In this document: positions 1-10,935 of the stretch, piece by piece | How positions within the stretch are numbered: position 1 is the first letter of the stretch | Layout of the letters: each line of letters starts with the position of its first letter | Assembly (NCBI GenBank): GCA_029237695.1 | Contig: CM055265.1 | Coordinates: 115,108,067 to 115,172,066, forward strand | Direction: 5' to 3' | Length of the DNA stretch: 64,000 nucleotides | Origin: Conchocele bisecta | Lineage: Eukaryota; Mollusca; Bivalvia; Lucinida; Thyasiridae | Made by a program: the position numbers and the translations under genes | The notes under the pieces: model-generated | What the model was told of the DNA's origin: nothing | Database searches by the model: none | The model's input: the letters and a program-made list of their open reading frames with translations, nothing else

Positions 1-72
1 AACAAGTTTGAATCATTTCCAAAGAGGGGTGGATCAAATTAGGAAGCGTATTCTCTGCAAATAAGGAATAAA

Positions 73-207
73 ACCATGATATGTTGCGCTTACTGGGGTG
101 AACAAAACATTTGGTCTGTTTAAAGTGCGTGGAGTCAAAAAGACTCTTCGCAAACTTTAAGCAGACCAAATGTATCGTGCACCCCAGTAAACGCAACAAC
201 TCATGGT
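73..207. repeat. Imperfect fold-back (inverted repeat)
   Basis: The left arm, starting ACCATGATATGTTGCGCTTA, is mirrored by a right arm ending CAACTCATGGT. The arms carry complementary CTGGGGTG/CACCCCAG and ATTTGGTCTG/CAGACCAAAT blocks. It looks like a short MITE; no coding content. Confidence 0.7.
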
Positions 208-1249
208 CTTTGTAGAGCCCGCTTTCTGAAAGTGAGACAAAGTGATCACAATGACGTCAGGGTGTACATGCGTCCGTGCGTCCGTCCGTCCGTCCGTCCG
301 AAATATGCGTTAAAGTTTATAAATACCTTATATCTCTGCAGTCCTAAGTCACATTGACTTGAAACTTCATATGTGTATTAGTCATGATCCATATATTCAT
401 CCATATATTCATTAATGCGGCCCCTGTGCCCAAGGTCATGGTCAAATGACTTAGAAGTTTGCGTTAATTTTTTGTAAAAAGTTGCGTTAAAGTTTTCAGA
501 TGCCTACTATCTCTGTAACCGTAAGTCGGATGAGCTTGAAACTTTGTATGCTTATTGGTCATCATCCATATATTCATTATGTGTCCCACTCATGCGGCCC
601 CTGTGCCCCAAGGACAAGGTCAAATGACTTAGAAATTTGCGCTAAAGTTTATGTCAAAATTTGCGTTAAAGTTTTCACATACCTACTACCTCTGTAACAG
701 TAAGTCAGATTTACTTGAAACTTCGTATGCTTATTGGGCATCATCCATATATTCATTCTGTGTCCCACTCATGCGGCCCCTGTGTCCCAAGGTCAAGGCC
801 AAATTACTTAGAAGTTTTCGTTATTATAAAATCTGCGTTAAAGTTTTTACATACCTTATATCTCCACAATTGTTATTCCAATACTTCCTTTTCATCATCC
901 ATATTTTCATTCCATAGCCTGCCCATGTGGTCCACATGCCCAAGGTCAAATGATGCTGCAATTTGTATTAAAGTTTTTACATACCTCATATCTCCACAAC
1001 CCTTACAGTGATTTACTTCCAACATCCAATACTTCTTATTCATCATCCATATTTTCATTCTATAGCCTGTCCATGTGGTCCACATGCCCAAGGTCAATGT
1101 CATCTGACTTTAAAATTTGCATTAAAGCTTTTGCATACCTTACCGTATATCTCCACAACCCTTAATTCAAAACTTCTAATAAATACACAACACTCCGAGA
1201 CCATCGAATGCCTCGGCGGGCTCGACATGCGGGCCGCGGCCATCTGGTA
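208..1249 (+). mobile_element. Pearl/Helentron-like element with tandem core repeats (copy 1)
   Basis: It opens with GAGCCCGCTTTCTGAAAG, followed by a (CCGT)n microsatellite at about 270-300. Five or six degenerate units of about 147-180 bp follow, each with GCGTTAAAGTTTT, ATCATCCATAT and GCGGCCCCTGTGCCCAAGG. It ends at GACATGCGGGCCGCGGCCAT. The same start, microsatellite, tandem core and GGCCGCGGCC end recur at 2264-5130. This layout matches the bivalve pearl elements, thought to be non-autonomous Helitron relatives. The ORFs here are low-information shadows of the repeat. Confidence 0.7.
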
Positions 1250-1790
1250 TTAGTTATATTTACACTGAATTTTCGGATAGTGACAAACATGTAAAAACCA
1301 AATATGGCGGTAAAATTAAGAATTATCTGGTTTTACGTCATTTTGTCGCAATTCATAGAACAGCGTATTGCCGGACTTTAACGAATCAGCAACGTCGCGC
1401 GACGGCACGGTATGCTACTTTAATGTACGCAATACGTTGAATGGGCGTTTCCATTATGAATTGAAGGACAGTGAAAATATATTGGCATATATTCTAGAAA
1501 AAAGGTCAATGCAACACATGGCGCTGACGTATCTACATCGATATTAGCTGGGGTTGACGTCGTTTTGACGTTATCAAACGTATCGCCAACGTACACGACG
1601 TCTATGCGTTTGGGGTCGCTTGTCTGTGTTGTTCTAGTAGAGCAAATTGAATAATATATTGTCTGCCCATTCAGACACTGGTGCGGACTTTATTTATATA
1701 AAATAAACCTGCTGGCTCCAAAAAAGGTTGTTCGTACGACCGCATCGAACCTCCCTTGACTACGCCCTTGAGATACGCATGTATGCCTCT
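1250..1790. other. Gene-free, no recognised repeat
   Basis: No ORF with coding character, splice-flanked exon or clear repeat was seen in this stretch. Confidence 0.5.
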
Positions 1791-2015
1791 GGGGCCCGTT
1801 TCACTAAACAGTACGATTAAAATGTTCCTAAGCGCAAATTTAGGATCGTCTGGAAATTTCGATTGATGGATTTACATTTATTGAGCATAGGCTGCATATG
1901 CAGCCTATGCTCAAAAAATGTAAATCCAATAATTGTTTGCAAGAAAATATTGTTAATGTGATATTTTTGCACTTACGAACATTTTAGTCGTACGAAGTTT
2001 AGGGAAACGGCACCC
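1791..2015. mobile_element. Family B fold-back MITE
   Basis: Ends GGGGCCCGTTTCACTAAAC and GTTTAGGGAAACGGCACCC are inverted. The centre is the palindrome GCATAGGCTGCATATGCAGC plus its mirror, flanked by TGTAAATCCAATAATTG. One of about twelve copies in the window. Confidence 0.85.
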
Positions 2016-2062
2016 AGGACCGGGTTGTTCAAAACCATTGTTAAGGATTTAACAGTATGTTA
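2016..2062. mobile_element. Family K hairpin fragment
   Basis: It carries ACCGGGTTGTTCAAAACC and TTAAGGATTTAACAGT, one arm of the full palindrome found at 18741-18894. It abuts the family H end at 2063. Confidence 0.5.
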
Positions 2063-5000
2063 AAGGTACATGGCCACTCAGTAGACACAAAATGTTCGTT
2101 ATAGGAATTAAATAATTGTATAATTGTGGAACTATTCCACACGTTCTAAAAAGTATTTGTGCCCGTTATGCAGATATACTCATTTATTAATATTTATTTT
2201 ACTGATAGTGACACGCGGTGGTATCAGGCTATTGTCATATGTAAACGAGGCATGATATTTTTGTTGCGGAAAGCGCGATATAGTCGGCACTTTGGCGTAC
2301 GTACGTACGTACGTACGTACGTACGTACGTGTGTCCGGTTAAAGTTTTTGGTTAAGTTGTTTGGTTAAGTTTTTTGGTTAAAGTTTTTGATTAAGTTCTT
2401 TGGTTAAAGTTTTTGGTTAAGTTTTTTGGTTAAGTTTTTTGGTTAAAGTTTTTCGTTATACTATATCTCTGCTACTGCTTTGCCCATTACCTTGAAACTT
2501 CACATGGGTGTTTATCATCATTTATACTTTCATTCTACCCCCCTCCCGTGCGGCCCCTGTGCCCAATGTCAAGATCAAATTACTTTGAAGTTTTTGGTTA
2601 AGTTTTTTGGTTAAAGTTTTTTGTTATACTATATTTCTGCAACTGCTTTGCCCATTACCTTGAACTTCACATGGGTGTTTATCATCATCTATATTTTCAT
2701 TCCATCCCCCTCCCGTGCGGCCCCTGTGCCCAAGGTCAAATTACTTTGAAGTTTTTGGTTAAGTTCTTTGGTTAAAGTTTTTGGTTAAGTTTTTTGGTTA
2801 AGTTTTTTAGTTAAAGTTTTTCGTTTTACTATATCTCTGCAACTGCTTTGCCCATTACCTTGAAACTTCACATGGGTGTTTATCATCATCTATCATCTAT
2901 ATTTTCATTCTACCCCCCTCCCGTGCGGCCCCTGTGCCCAATGTCAAGATAAAATTACTTTGAAGTTTTTGGTTAAGTTTTTTGGTTAAAGTTTTTTGTT
3001 ATACTATATTTCTGCAACTGCTTTGCCCATTACCTTGAAACTTCACATGGGTGTTTATCATCATCTATATTTTCATTCCACCTCCTCCCGTGCGGCCCCT
3101 GTGCCCAATGTCAAGGTCAAATTACTTTGAAGTTTTTGGTTAAGTTCTTTGGTTAAAGTTTTTGGTTAAGTTTTTTGGTTAAGTTTTTTAGTTAAAGTTG
3201 TTCGTTATACTATATCTCTGCAACTGCTTTGCCCATTACCTTGAAACTTCACATGGGTGTTTATCATCATCTATATTTTCATTCTACCCCCCTCCCGTGC
3301 GGCCCCTGTACCCAATGTGAAGGTCAAATTACTTTTAAGTTTGTGGTTAAGTTTTTTTTATTAAAGTTTTTGGTTAAGTTTTTGTCGCGCCCGCTTGCGG
3401 AAAGCGCGATATAGTCGGCACTTTGGCGTACGTACGTACGTGTGTCCGGTTAAAGTTTTTGGTTAACTTTTTTGGTTAACTTTTTTGGTTAAAGTTTTTG
3501 GTTAAGTTTTTTTGGTTAAGTTTTTTGGTTAAAGTTTTTCGTTATACTATATCTCTTACCTTGAAACTTCACATGGGTGTTTATCATCATCTATATTTTC
3601 ATTCTACCCCCCTCCCGTGCGGCCCCTGTGCCCAATGTCAAGGTCAAATTACTTTGAAGTTTTTGGTTAAGTTTTTTGGTTAAAGTTTTTGGTTAAGTTT
3701 TTGTCGCGCCCGCTTGCGGAAAGCGCGATATAGTCGGCACTTTGGCGTACGTACGTAAGTGTGTCCGGTTAAAGTTTTTGGTTAACTTTTTTTTGGTTAC
3801 AGTTTTTTGGTTAAAGTTTTTGGTTAAGTTTTTTGGTTAAGTTTTTTGGTTAAAAAATTTTTGGTTAAGTTTTTTGGTTAAGTTTTTTGGTTAAAGTTTT
3901 TCGTTATACTATATCTCTTACCTTGAAACTTCACATGGGTGTTTATCATCATCTATATTTTCATTCTACCCCCCCCCCCTACCCACCCCCCCCCCCCCCT
4001 CCCGTGCGGCCCCTGTGCCCAATGTCAAGGTCAAATTACTTTGAAGTTTTTGGTTAAGTTTTTTGGTTAAAGTTTTTGGTTAAGTTTTTTGGTTAAGGTT
4101 TTTGGTTAAAGTTTTTCGTTATACTATATCTCTGCAACTGCTTTGTCCATTACCTTGAAACTTCACATGGGTGTTTATCATCATCTATATTTTCATTCTA
4201 CCCCCCCCCCCCCCCCCTCCCGTGCGGCCCCTGTGCCCAATGTCAAGGTCAAATTACTTTGAAGTTTTTGGTTAAGTTTTTCGGTTAAAGTTTTTCGTTA
4301 TACTATATCTCTGCAACTGCTTTGCCCATTACCTTGAAACTTCACATGACTGTTTATCATCATCCATATTTTCATTCTACCCCCCACTCGTGCGGCCCCT
4401 GTGCCCAATGTCAAGGTCAAATTACTTTAAAGTTTTTGTCGCGCCCGCTTGCGGAAAGCGCGATGTAGTCGGCACTTTGGCGTACGTATTTACGTGTGTC
4501 CGGTTAAAGTTTTTGGTTAAAGTTTTTGGTTAAAGTTTTTGGTTAAGTTTTTTTGTTAGGTTTTTTGGTTAAAGTTTTTGGTTAAGTTTTTTGGTTAAGT
4601 TTTTTGGTTAAAGTTTTTGGTTAAGTTTTTTGGTTACAGTTTTTCGCTATACTATATCTATGCACCTACTTTGCCCATTACCTTGAACCTACACATGCCT
4701 GTTTATCATCATCCATATTTTCATTCTACCCCCCCCCCCACCCGTGCGGCCCCTGTGCCCAATGTCAAGGTCAAATTACTTTTTGTCGCGCCCGCTTGCG
4801 GAAAATGCGATATAGTCGGCACTTTGGTGTGTCCGGTTAAAGTTTTTGGTTAAGTTTTTTGGTTAAGTTTTTTGGTTAAAGTTTTTCGTTATACAATATT
4901 TCTGCAACTGCTTTGCCCATTACCTTGAAACTTCACATGGGTGTTTATCATCATCTATATTTTCATTCTACCCCCCTCCCATGCGGCCCCTGTGCCCAAT

Positions 5001-5440
5001 GTCAAATTACTTTGAAGTTTTTGGTTAAAGTTTTGCGGAAAGCGCGATATAGTTTTTCGTTATACTATATCTCTTTGTTTAGTGTCCATGCCTCGCCACA
5101 TGGCGCGACATGCAGGCCGCGGCCATCTAGTTTAATTATTTATACTAATTAAATGTGTCGCCTAAAAAAATAGAATTTTCGACAGATTATAAAGGATGAT
5201 CATTGCACCTCAAAAAACAAATACAGATACTAAATAATAATTTCCGTTAACATTTTAAGCAAACACGGTTATCGCCCCTGATATCAGTGTGGGCATTTAG
5301 TTCTGAAAATGTATAATAATGCCCATCAATACGTGGGGTATGGTGAATTGATGTTTATTTTGCCAGAAATTGTCTCAGCTGATATCTCTGATGTAAAGAA
5401 CATGTTGTGCTTACTGAGTCGGTATGTATCTTTAAGCTAA
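2063..5440. mobile_element. Family H MITE split by a 2.9-kb insertion
   Basis: The left part, TTAAAGGTACATGGCCACTC to CATGATATTTTT, and the right part, TTTAATTATTTATACTAATT to GGTATGTATCTTTAAG, together match uninterrupted copies at 16703-17215 and 38001-38530. The pearl-like element at 2264-5130 sits exactly between them. Confidence 0.8.
2264..5130 (+). mobile_element. Pearl/Helentron-like element with tandem core repeats (copy 2)
   Basis: It starts with TTGCGGAAAGCGCGATATAG and a (CGTA)n block (about 2297-2332). More than ten degenerate units follow, built from GGTTAAGTTTTTTGGTTAAAG strings, TTTGCCCATTACCTTGAAAC, TCATCATCTATATTTTCATT, a variable poly-C run and GCGGCCCCTGTGCCCAATGT. The head segment with the CGTA block recurs inside the array at about 3383, 3705, 4440 and 4790, so whole head-plus-core blocks were amplified. 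The end GGCCGCGGCC followed by ATCTAG is a palindrome plus CTAG, as at Helitron 3' ends. No transposase is encoded. Confidence 0.75.
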
Positions 5441-5505
5441 TAGAGGTTTCAGCAACTGGGCCCTTGTGTATTCCAAATGCCACAGCTTGAGTGAATATAG
5501 TAATC

Positions 5506-5873
5506 ATTATAGGAATGAATGGCCTTTTTGTGGAATTTATCGGGGTATAAACTTGGAAAAATAGCGGGAATACTGGACGAAGGCCGGAAGGCCTCGTCCA
5601 GTATTCCCGCGACTTTTCCAGTTTATATCCCCGATAAATTCCACAAAAAGGCCATTCATTCCTTATAATTCCAGCATTTTAAATATATTCATCAAGAAAA
5701 TGTGTTTATTTTGACAGACGGCAGCCATTTGTTTACATTGACAGCACTGACAGCGCACCTGTAGAAAGTAGTTCGGCGTTGGAGTTTACTGGGATATAAA
5801 TGTTGGACAGATACTTGCTACGGGCCAATCAAATGTTAGGGAATTGTGTAAATATTTTTGTGCTGGAATTATT
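5506..5873 (+). mobile_element. Family C hairpin MITE
   Basis: A long stem starts ATTATAGGAATGAATGGCC and its mirror ends GGCCATTCATTCCTTATAAT, with loop GGCCGGAAGGCC. A tail follows with TTTGGACAG-like sequence, CGGGCCAATCAAATG and GTGCTGGAATTAT. Further copies lie at 13778-14140, 39247-39683, 51146-51496 and 60041-60952. Confidence 0.85.
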
Positions 5874-6568
5874 TTATTATATCAAATTTTCGGTTACTGA
5901 ATGGCGATCAGTGCAGACCCTGGTCAGACTGCGCCTGCGCTACTCTGACTAAACAAAATACACGGTATAATAGTTTTTGCGGATAGTGTAGACGCCGATT
6001 TGCCTGCGCACCCGCATGTATTGATCCAGTCATGTAGCTGTCTGCACACCTGGCATATGCAAGGGGGTCGTCATGCGAGGTTCCGTGTACGAACCGCCTT
6101 TTTGCAGCCAGCACCATTTGTAACGAAATACAGCCTTGAGCGATACCAAACGTATTTCAATATGCCAATTATTGTCAGAAATAAAACTCGACCAAAAAAA
6201 AATGACCCAAAACTAATTGCACATGAGCTAGTTGTTGTCCAAACATACCCGAATACAGCATTTGGCTTCTGAAAATAAAACACTTCCCGGGACTGTGAAG
6301 CAACAGAAATATGCAAGGGATCGAGGGGCAACCCCTGGACCCCTTGCAGATTTCAGTTGATTCACAGTCGAAAGTCGAGCCCCTTGTCAAACTTGCTGGT
6401 GCCGCACGACAGCCGAATAGCGCGTACTAGTAGCAGGTATTGTAATCTTGTTAAAGTTATGGTAGTCTAAAAAAAAACAACAGCAGAATAATAAAGAAAT
6501 GAAAACAACATGGAAACCAAACACCACTACAGGCATAAAATGTTTTTTATTTGTCTGATATTCTACGG
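5874..6568. other. Gene-free stretch
   Basis: Several short overlapping ORFs occur but none shows domain character or splice context. Near 5890-5945 a motif GTGCAGACCCTGGTCAGACTG resembles the core of the hairpin family seen at 19508-19749. Confidence 0.4.
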
Positions 6569-6768
6569 CGGGGGGGGGGGGGCGCGTTTCATTAAACTTC
6601 GTATGACTAAAGGTGCAAATTTCACATTAACGATGCTTTCTTGTAAGCAATTATTGGATTTACATTTATTGAGCCTACATGTATGTTCAATAAATGTAAA
6701 TCCATATATTGAAATTTCCAGATAATCCGAAATTTGCACTTATGAACAGTTTAGTCGTACGAAGTCAA
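6569..6768. mobile_element. Diverged family B MITE
   Basis: A poly-G run leads into CGCGTTTCATTAAACTTCGT. The centre TTTATTGAGCCTACATGTAT and the right end TTTAGTCGTACGAAGT match family B, but the central palindrome is shortened. Confidence 0.65.
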
Positions 6769-6950
6769 TACGACATTATCATTGCGTATGAATATGTGCC
6801 ATGGCTGAGGTTATTTATTTTCATTTTAAAGCCATTTGTAGGTGTTGACCACAGGTGCCAGAAAAAAATCAGCGATAATATCTAGTTTCTAATATAAATA
6901 CACTTATACTAAAAATGATACTGACATGCGATGCTTTTCAGTCACCTGTG

Positions 6951-7115
6951 GTGTTGACGGGATAAATAGAATAGTAGGTTAGTGCCGTGAATGGGACACA
7001 ATATCTGGCGCGGCACGGAAACAGGATGTGATCGACAGAGCCTCGCCCATCCCGTTTCCTAAGCCTTGCCAGATATGTTTTTCCCATGCACGGCATTAAC
7101 CTACTATTCTCTATT
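6951..7115. mobile_element. Family D fold-back
   Basis: Inverted arms ATAGAATAGTAGGTTAGTGC and TAACCTACTATTCTCTAT enclose ATCTGGCGCGGCACGGAAAC and its mirror. It ends about 60 bp upstream of the gene A exon. Confidence 0.75.
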
Positions 7116-7175
7116 ACCATCCCCGAAATGCGTTATTCACCTGTCCAGTCACGGTTTCATCTGTATATATTTCAG

Positions 7176-7539
7176 ATATCTTAATCCTCGTGCCATCAAT
7201 TCGCCTGGCTAGGTACTCCCAGCACAAGTTCGCGGAACATATCTTCGTCGACGTCAAATTCCCCGTCTCTTGTCCTCGTCGCCTTCACGGGCATTTTTCA
7301 CTCTTGTCGTGGCGGTTGTCGGCCTGGTCAAAATGCACCGCAAGTCCGTCGGAAAATGGTACCAGTTGAACAACGAACTCGCCGCTGACGTCACTGATGA
7401 GGTTAAGAAACCCGGCCTCGTGTTTCTGACCGACCCACTGCCGGAGAAACCCGGATTGTATGACGTCGTCGGCGACTTCGAAGGCGTCACTCTGACGGCG
7501 GAGGAAAGTGAGCAGCCAGAAAAGGAAGCGGTTGCGTAA
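7176..7539 (+). CDS. Last exon of claudin/PMP22-like gene A (frame-disrupted)
   Basis: The acceptor is TATATATTTCAG at 7164-7175 and the stop TAA is at 7537-7539. The first two bases complete a codon, then ILILVPSIRLARYSQHK can be read. Gene B exon 4 has the same phase and the similar start TLMAIPVVHTLVRHEKRHK. Frame then changes: residues HIFVDVKFP are in one frame, SLVLVAFTGIF (first half of TM4) in a second, and TLVVAVVGLVKMHRK plus the tail in a third. The switches coincide with a C4 run at 7261-7264 and a T5 run at 7294-7298. The tail PGLVFLTDPLPEKPGLYDVV resembles gene B's PVIMVVTDDSLKEEKDDYTI. Here TM4 and tail share one exon; gene B has introns there. It is either sequencing-error damage or an early pseudogene. 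Family assignment rests on gene B. Upstream exons are not in the window. Confidence 0.7.
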
Positions 7540-7717
7540 TATGTAATCAGTCGCATAAAAAGTAGTCCGCAATAGAAACAGTAACCCAGCGTATGAATGT
7601 TAACAGGTGTACTACATGTGGCGTCCGGCCTGTAATATAATTATACCCCTGGCTGCGACCAGCATAGTCTCAGATCAGCCTCGTTTGGGTCCTATATGTG
7701 TCATAATTGTGTAAGTT
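7540..7717. other. Likely 3' UTR/flank of gene A
   Basis: This follows the gene A stop. No clear AATAAA signal is seen before the next MITE begins at 7718. Confidence 0.35.
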
Positions 7718-8083
7718 ATGCCTCCTATACTGTCTGTTTCATGAAACCTGCCCAAAGTGTACGGCTATATAAACAATGCAAAAACAATGTGGTTTTTTTG
7801 CTCTATAAAACTAAATTACAACAAAATTTATGAATGAGCCTTCTTTTTATTTCGTGAAATTTGGTCAAATATTGATGTTATTGCGAAAAAACAATGTCCC
7901 CATGTTAAATCTTCATAGAGTGAAGATGTCTATGGGGATTTAACATGGGGACATGTTTAGAACGTCAGAAACACTGGACCGATTTTCAAAAGTTTTATAA
8001 AAAAAACACATTGTGTTGGCATTGTTTATATAGCCGTACACTTTGGGCAGGGCAGGTTTCGTGAAACGGACAGTAGGAGGCAT
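7718..8083. mobile_element. Family G fold-back (short form)
   Basis: Arms ATGCCTCCTATACTGTCTGT and CGGACAGTAGGAGGCAT are inverted. The centre is CCCCATGTTAAATCTTCATAG against CTATGGGGATTTAACATGGGG. Longer relatives lie at 25068-25612, 34282-34853 and 52040-52622. Confidence 0.8.
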
Positions 8084-8299
8084 GGTTTTCCTTAGTAGTG
8101 CAACATTTAAAACCTGTAAAAACATTATTTTCGACTGACAAATGAATGAAATATTCAAACTATTAATATGCGGCTACTTAATGGTGTGATAATTCAATGT
8201 GTTCTTCAAGAAACTAATTGCATAATATTACGTTGGCCACGATCTGACAAAACTGTCCTTATTGACTTTGCAAATATAAAACCGGTCAGATAATGCATA

Positions 8300-8752
8300 T
8301 TATCCCGTCAACACAGTGCGTATGTGCCGTGAAACACGGTGCCGTGAAACACGGTGCCGTGAAACATTTTTGATATCCAGTCAATACTATTTTTGCATTT
8401 TACAGCCATTTGTAGGTGTTGACGGGATAAATAGAATAGTAGGTTAGTGGCGTGAATGGGGAAAAATATCTGGCGCGGCACGGAAACGGGATGTGCTCGG
8501 CAGAGCCTCGCCCATCCCGTTTCCTGAGCCTTGCCAGATAGTTTTTCCCATTCACGGCACTAACCTACTGTTCTCCATATATTTTCCTTATTTCTGGACC
8601 AAAGTATATGTTGTGACCACTCATTTGAACCGTCTCGGCGAGACGGTTCAAATGAGTGGTCACAACATATACTTCTGATGAGAAATAAAGAAATTACTGA
8701 GCCTTGCCAGATATGTTTTCCCATTCACGGCACTAACCTACTATTCTCTATA
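8300..8752. mobile_element. Family D element carrying a family E insertion
   Basis: The left end TTATCCCGTCAACACAGTGC is followed by a 17-bp tandem of GTGCCGTGAAACACG and then the D hairpin. A family E palindrome lies at about 8588-8693, and the right D arm (GAGCCTTGCCAGATA to TAACCTACT) occurs on both sides of it, so about 55 bp of the arm is duplicated. Confidence 0.7.
8588..8693. mobile_element. Family E palindrome
   Basis: AAGTATATGTTGTGACCACT and CATTTGAACCGTCTCG are mirrored by CGAGACGGTTCAAATG and AGTGGTCACAACATATACTT, followed by GATGAGAAATAAAG. Related copies lie at about 10575-10660, 15715-15850 and 49970-50030. Confidence 0.8.
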
Positions 8753-8834
8753 ACATGAGTGTGTATTAGATATACTCGGTATTGCTTGCAGGATCTGTGA
8801 GGAAAAATACATTTTGTTATTTATATGTATATTT

Positions 8835-9164
8835 TACGGAGGCAGGGGACATGGATTTCTTTTATTAATTCGTTCCCACGAAATAACAATGCGTTACCTC
8901 AATTTAACACAATTCGTTCCCTCGAATTAACAATTCGTTACCACGATATAACAATTCGTTCCCTCGAATTAACAATTTGTTCTTTCAATTTAACAATTCG
9001 TCCCCTCGAATTAACAATTCGTTCCGACGAATTACCAATTCGTTCCCGTGGGGACGAATTATTATTTCGTCGGAAGTAATTGTTAAATTTAGGGAACGAA
9101 TTATTATTCCGTGGGAACGAATTAGTACAAACAAAAAGTATACGTCCCCTGCGGGGGCTCCGTA
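8835..9164. mobile_element. Family M fold-back with internal about 22-bp repeats
   Basis: Ends TACGGAGGCAGGGGACATGG and GTCCCCTGCGGGGGCTCCGTA are inverted. The inside is a run of TTCGTTCCCTCGAATTAACA-type units that then turn into the opposite orientation. Other copies: 33399-33910, 33983-34210 and 36084-36403. Confidence 0.8.
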
Positions 9165-9216
9165 ATATTTAGAGAGTGTAATATTGGATTTATTTTATGA
9201 AGTTGGTTAAACGGAT

Positions 9217-9710
9217 TAAAGGTACATGCCCACTCAGTAGGCACAAACTGTTCTTTCTATCAGAGACATCATCTGAAAAAATAAATATGCATTCACAATT
9301 ACCCCACGTATTGATTGGCTTTATTATACATTTTATATCAGACGTAGATTTCCACACTGATATCAGGGGTGATAACCGTATTTTCTTAAAATGTTAATGG
9401 GCATTACTATTTGTACGCTGTATTTATTTTTTGTTATGCAATGATCATACTTTATAATCTGTCTAAAAAAATATTTGTTTAGGTGACGCATTTAATTTAC
9501 ATAAATAATTAAAAAATATCACCTCATTTGCATATGAAAATAACCTGATACCACCGCGCGTCACTATCAGTAAAATAAACATTACAAAATGATTTATAGC
9601 GGGCACTCTTAATAGTTAAAACTGGTGGAATAATTACACAATTATACAATTATTTAATTCCTATAAAGAACAATTTGTGCCTACTGAGTGGGCATGTACC
9701 TGTAACAGGT
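9217..9710. mobile_element. Family H MITE
   Basis: TTAAAGGTACATGCCCACTC at the left is mirrored by GAGTGGGCATGTACC at the right. The interior holds ATACCACCGCGCGTCACTAT and ATATCAGGGGTGATAACCGT. It encodes nothing. Confidence 0.8.
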
Positions 9711-10036
9711 ACCTGTAGTATGCGCATAATCATATTTTTCCTGGCAGAAACTTCTAAATAATGTTCTAATTTTAGTATATGTTGTCACCACTTCGATGCG
9801 GTTCAAATTCACTTTGACAACTTATTCTTTCGCGGAGAAATGAAAACAATATAACAACATTTGGTTATCCAACATGAAATGGGAGATAACTATGAGTGAA
9901 AACGTCGTAGTTTGATTTAGTGATGGAGAGTTACCTCCCGTCCGTATTGTAATGAAATGGTGTTGCAAACAGAAAGGTATGGTCCAGTTCCAGCGAGTTC
10001 AGCCTTATTGTTCTGAACTTGATCAAGTGCGGACCC

Positions 10037-10342
10037 AGTAGCCTATTTCACCAACATTGCAAAGTATACTTTCCTAGCAAAGTATACTTTGAGGGAGAAA
10101 TTTTAAAATTTTTGAAAAATTTATTAATTTTTATTATACTGAATTTATTACATTATCACAGCCATTGGCTGTGATAATGTAATAAATTCAGTATAATAAT
10201 TCTGCATAATTTTAATCATGAAATATATGCATTTGTTAGTTCTATATGAAATAATGCATTTCAGAAAAAATAAATGATTACTCCCTCAAAGTATACTTTG
10301 CTAGTAAAGTATACTTTGCAATGTTGATGAAATAAGCTACAG
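10037..10342. mobile_element. Family A fold-back MITE
   Basis: It runs from CAGTAGCCTATTTCACC to GATGAAATAAGCTACAG. Each end holds two copies of the palindrome AAAGTATACTTT. The central stem starts ATTATACTGAATTTATTACA on both strands and meets at CAGCCATTGGCTG. Confidence 0.9.
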
Positions 10343-10399
10343 GCGGGCGCTTGTCCGGCACATGCCCCATCTAAACTTGGTCGAGTTTAAATTTTAACC

Positions 10400-10535
10400 C
10401 ACTTTGGGTGAGAAAAAAGAAAACAACTGTTTCCATGTAAAAAAAATGGGTTAAAATCTAAACTGTAGTGGGTGAGAAAAAAGAAAACAAATTTTTCCTT
10501 GTAAAAAAAATGGGTTAAAATCTAAACTGTTTTTA
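10400..10535 (+). repeat. Two-copy tandem repeat, about 65 bp
   Basis: GGGTGAGAAAAAAGAAAACA followed by AAAAAAATGGGTTAAAATCT occurs twice in succession. A family E palindrome follows at about 10575-10660. Confidence 0.65.
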
Positions 10536-10935
10536 CTGTAAGTGTTGTTACCCATCTCTATTTTCTTCTTTCTCACCCAAAGTGTATGTTGTTACCACTC
10601 TCGTTGAGACATTTTAACTGAGTGGTAACAACATATACTTTTGATGAGAAATAAGAAGAAAAAATAAAAAAATAATCTGAATTTTATGAAAGTTGACTAT
10701 CATATGTGTCCTCATTTGAAATCCACGCCCCCCTGAGGTAAGAAATAAATGCTGGAACATGATGTCGAAAGTTCACAGAAACAATTTAAAGCTTTTGTTG
10801 ATTTTTTTCCTTCAGAATCACCTTTACTTTAGTCAACTACGACGTTGACACAGAGCAGAAATGTTCATTGACTGACATTTTTTTGTGTAAGTCTAGTGGT
10901 TAATGGTGCACCGTATTTACGCACATACACACACA

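Noticed and set aside
6000..6331. Overlapping 86-90 residue ORFs on both strands
   Set aside because: No domain, no splice context, and both strands equally open.
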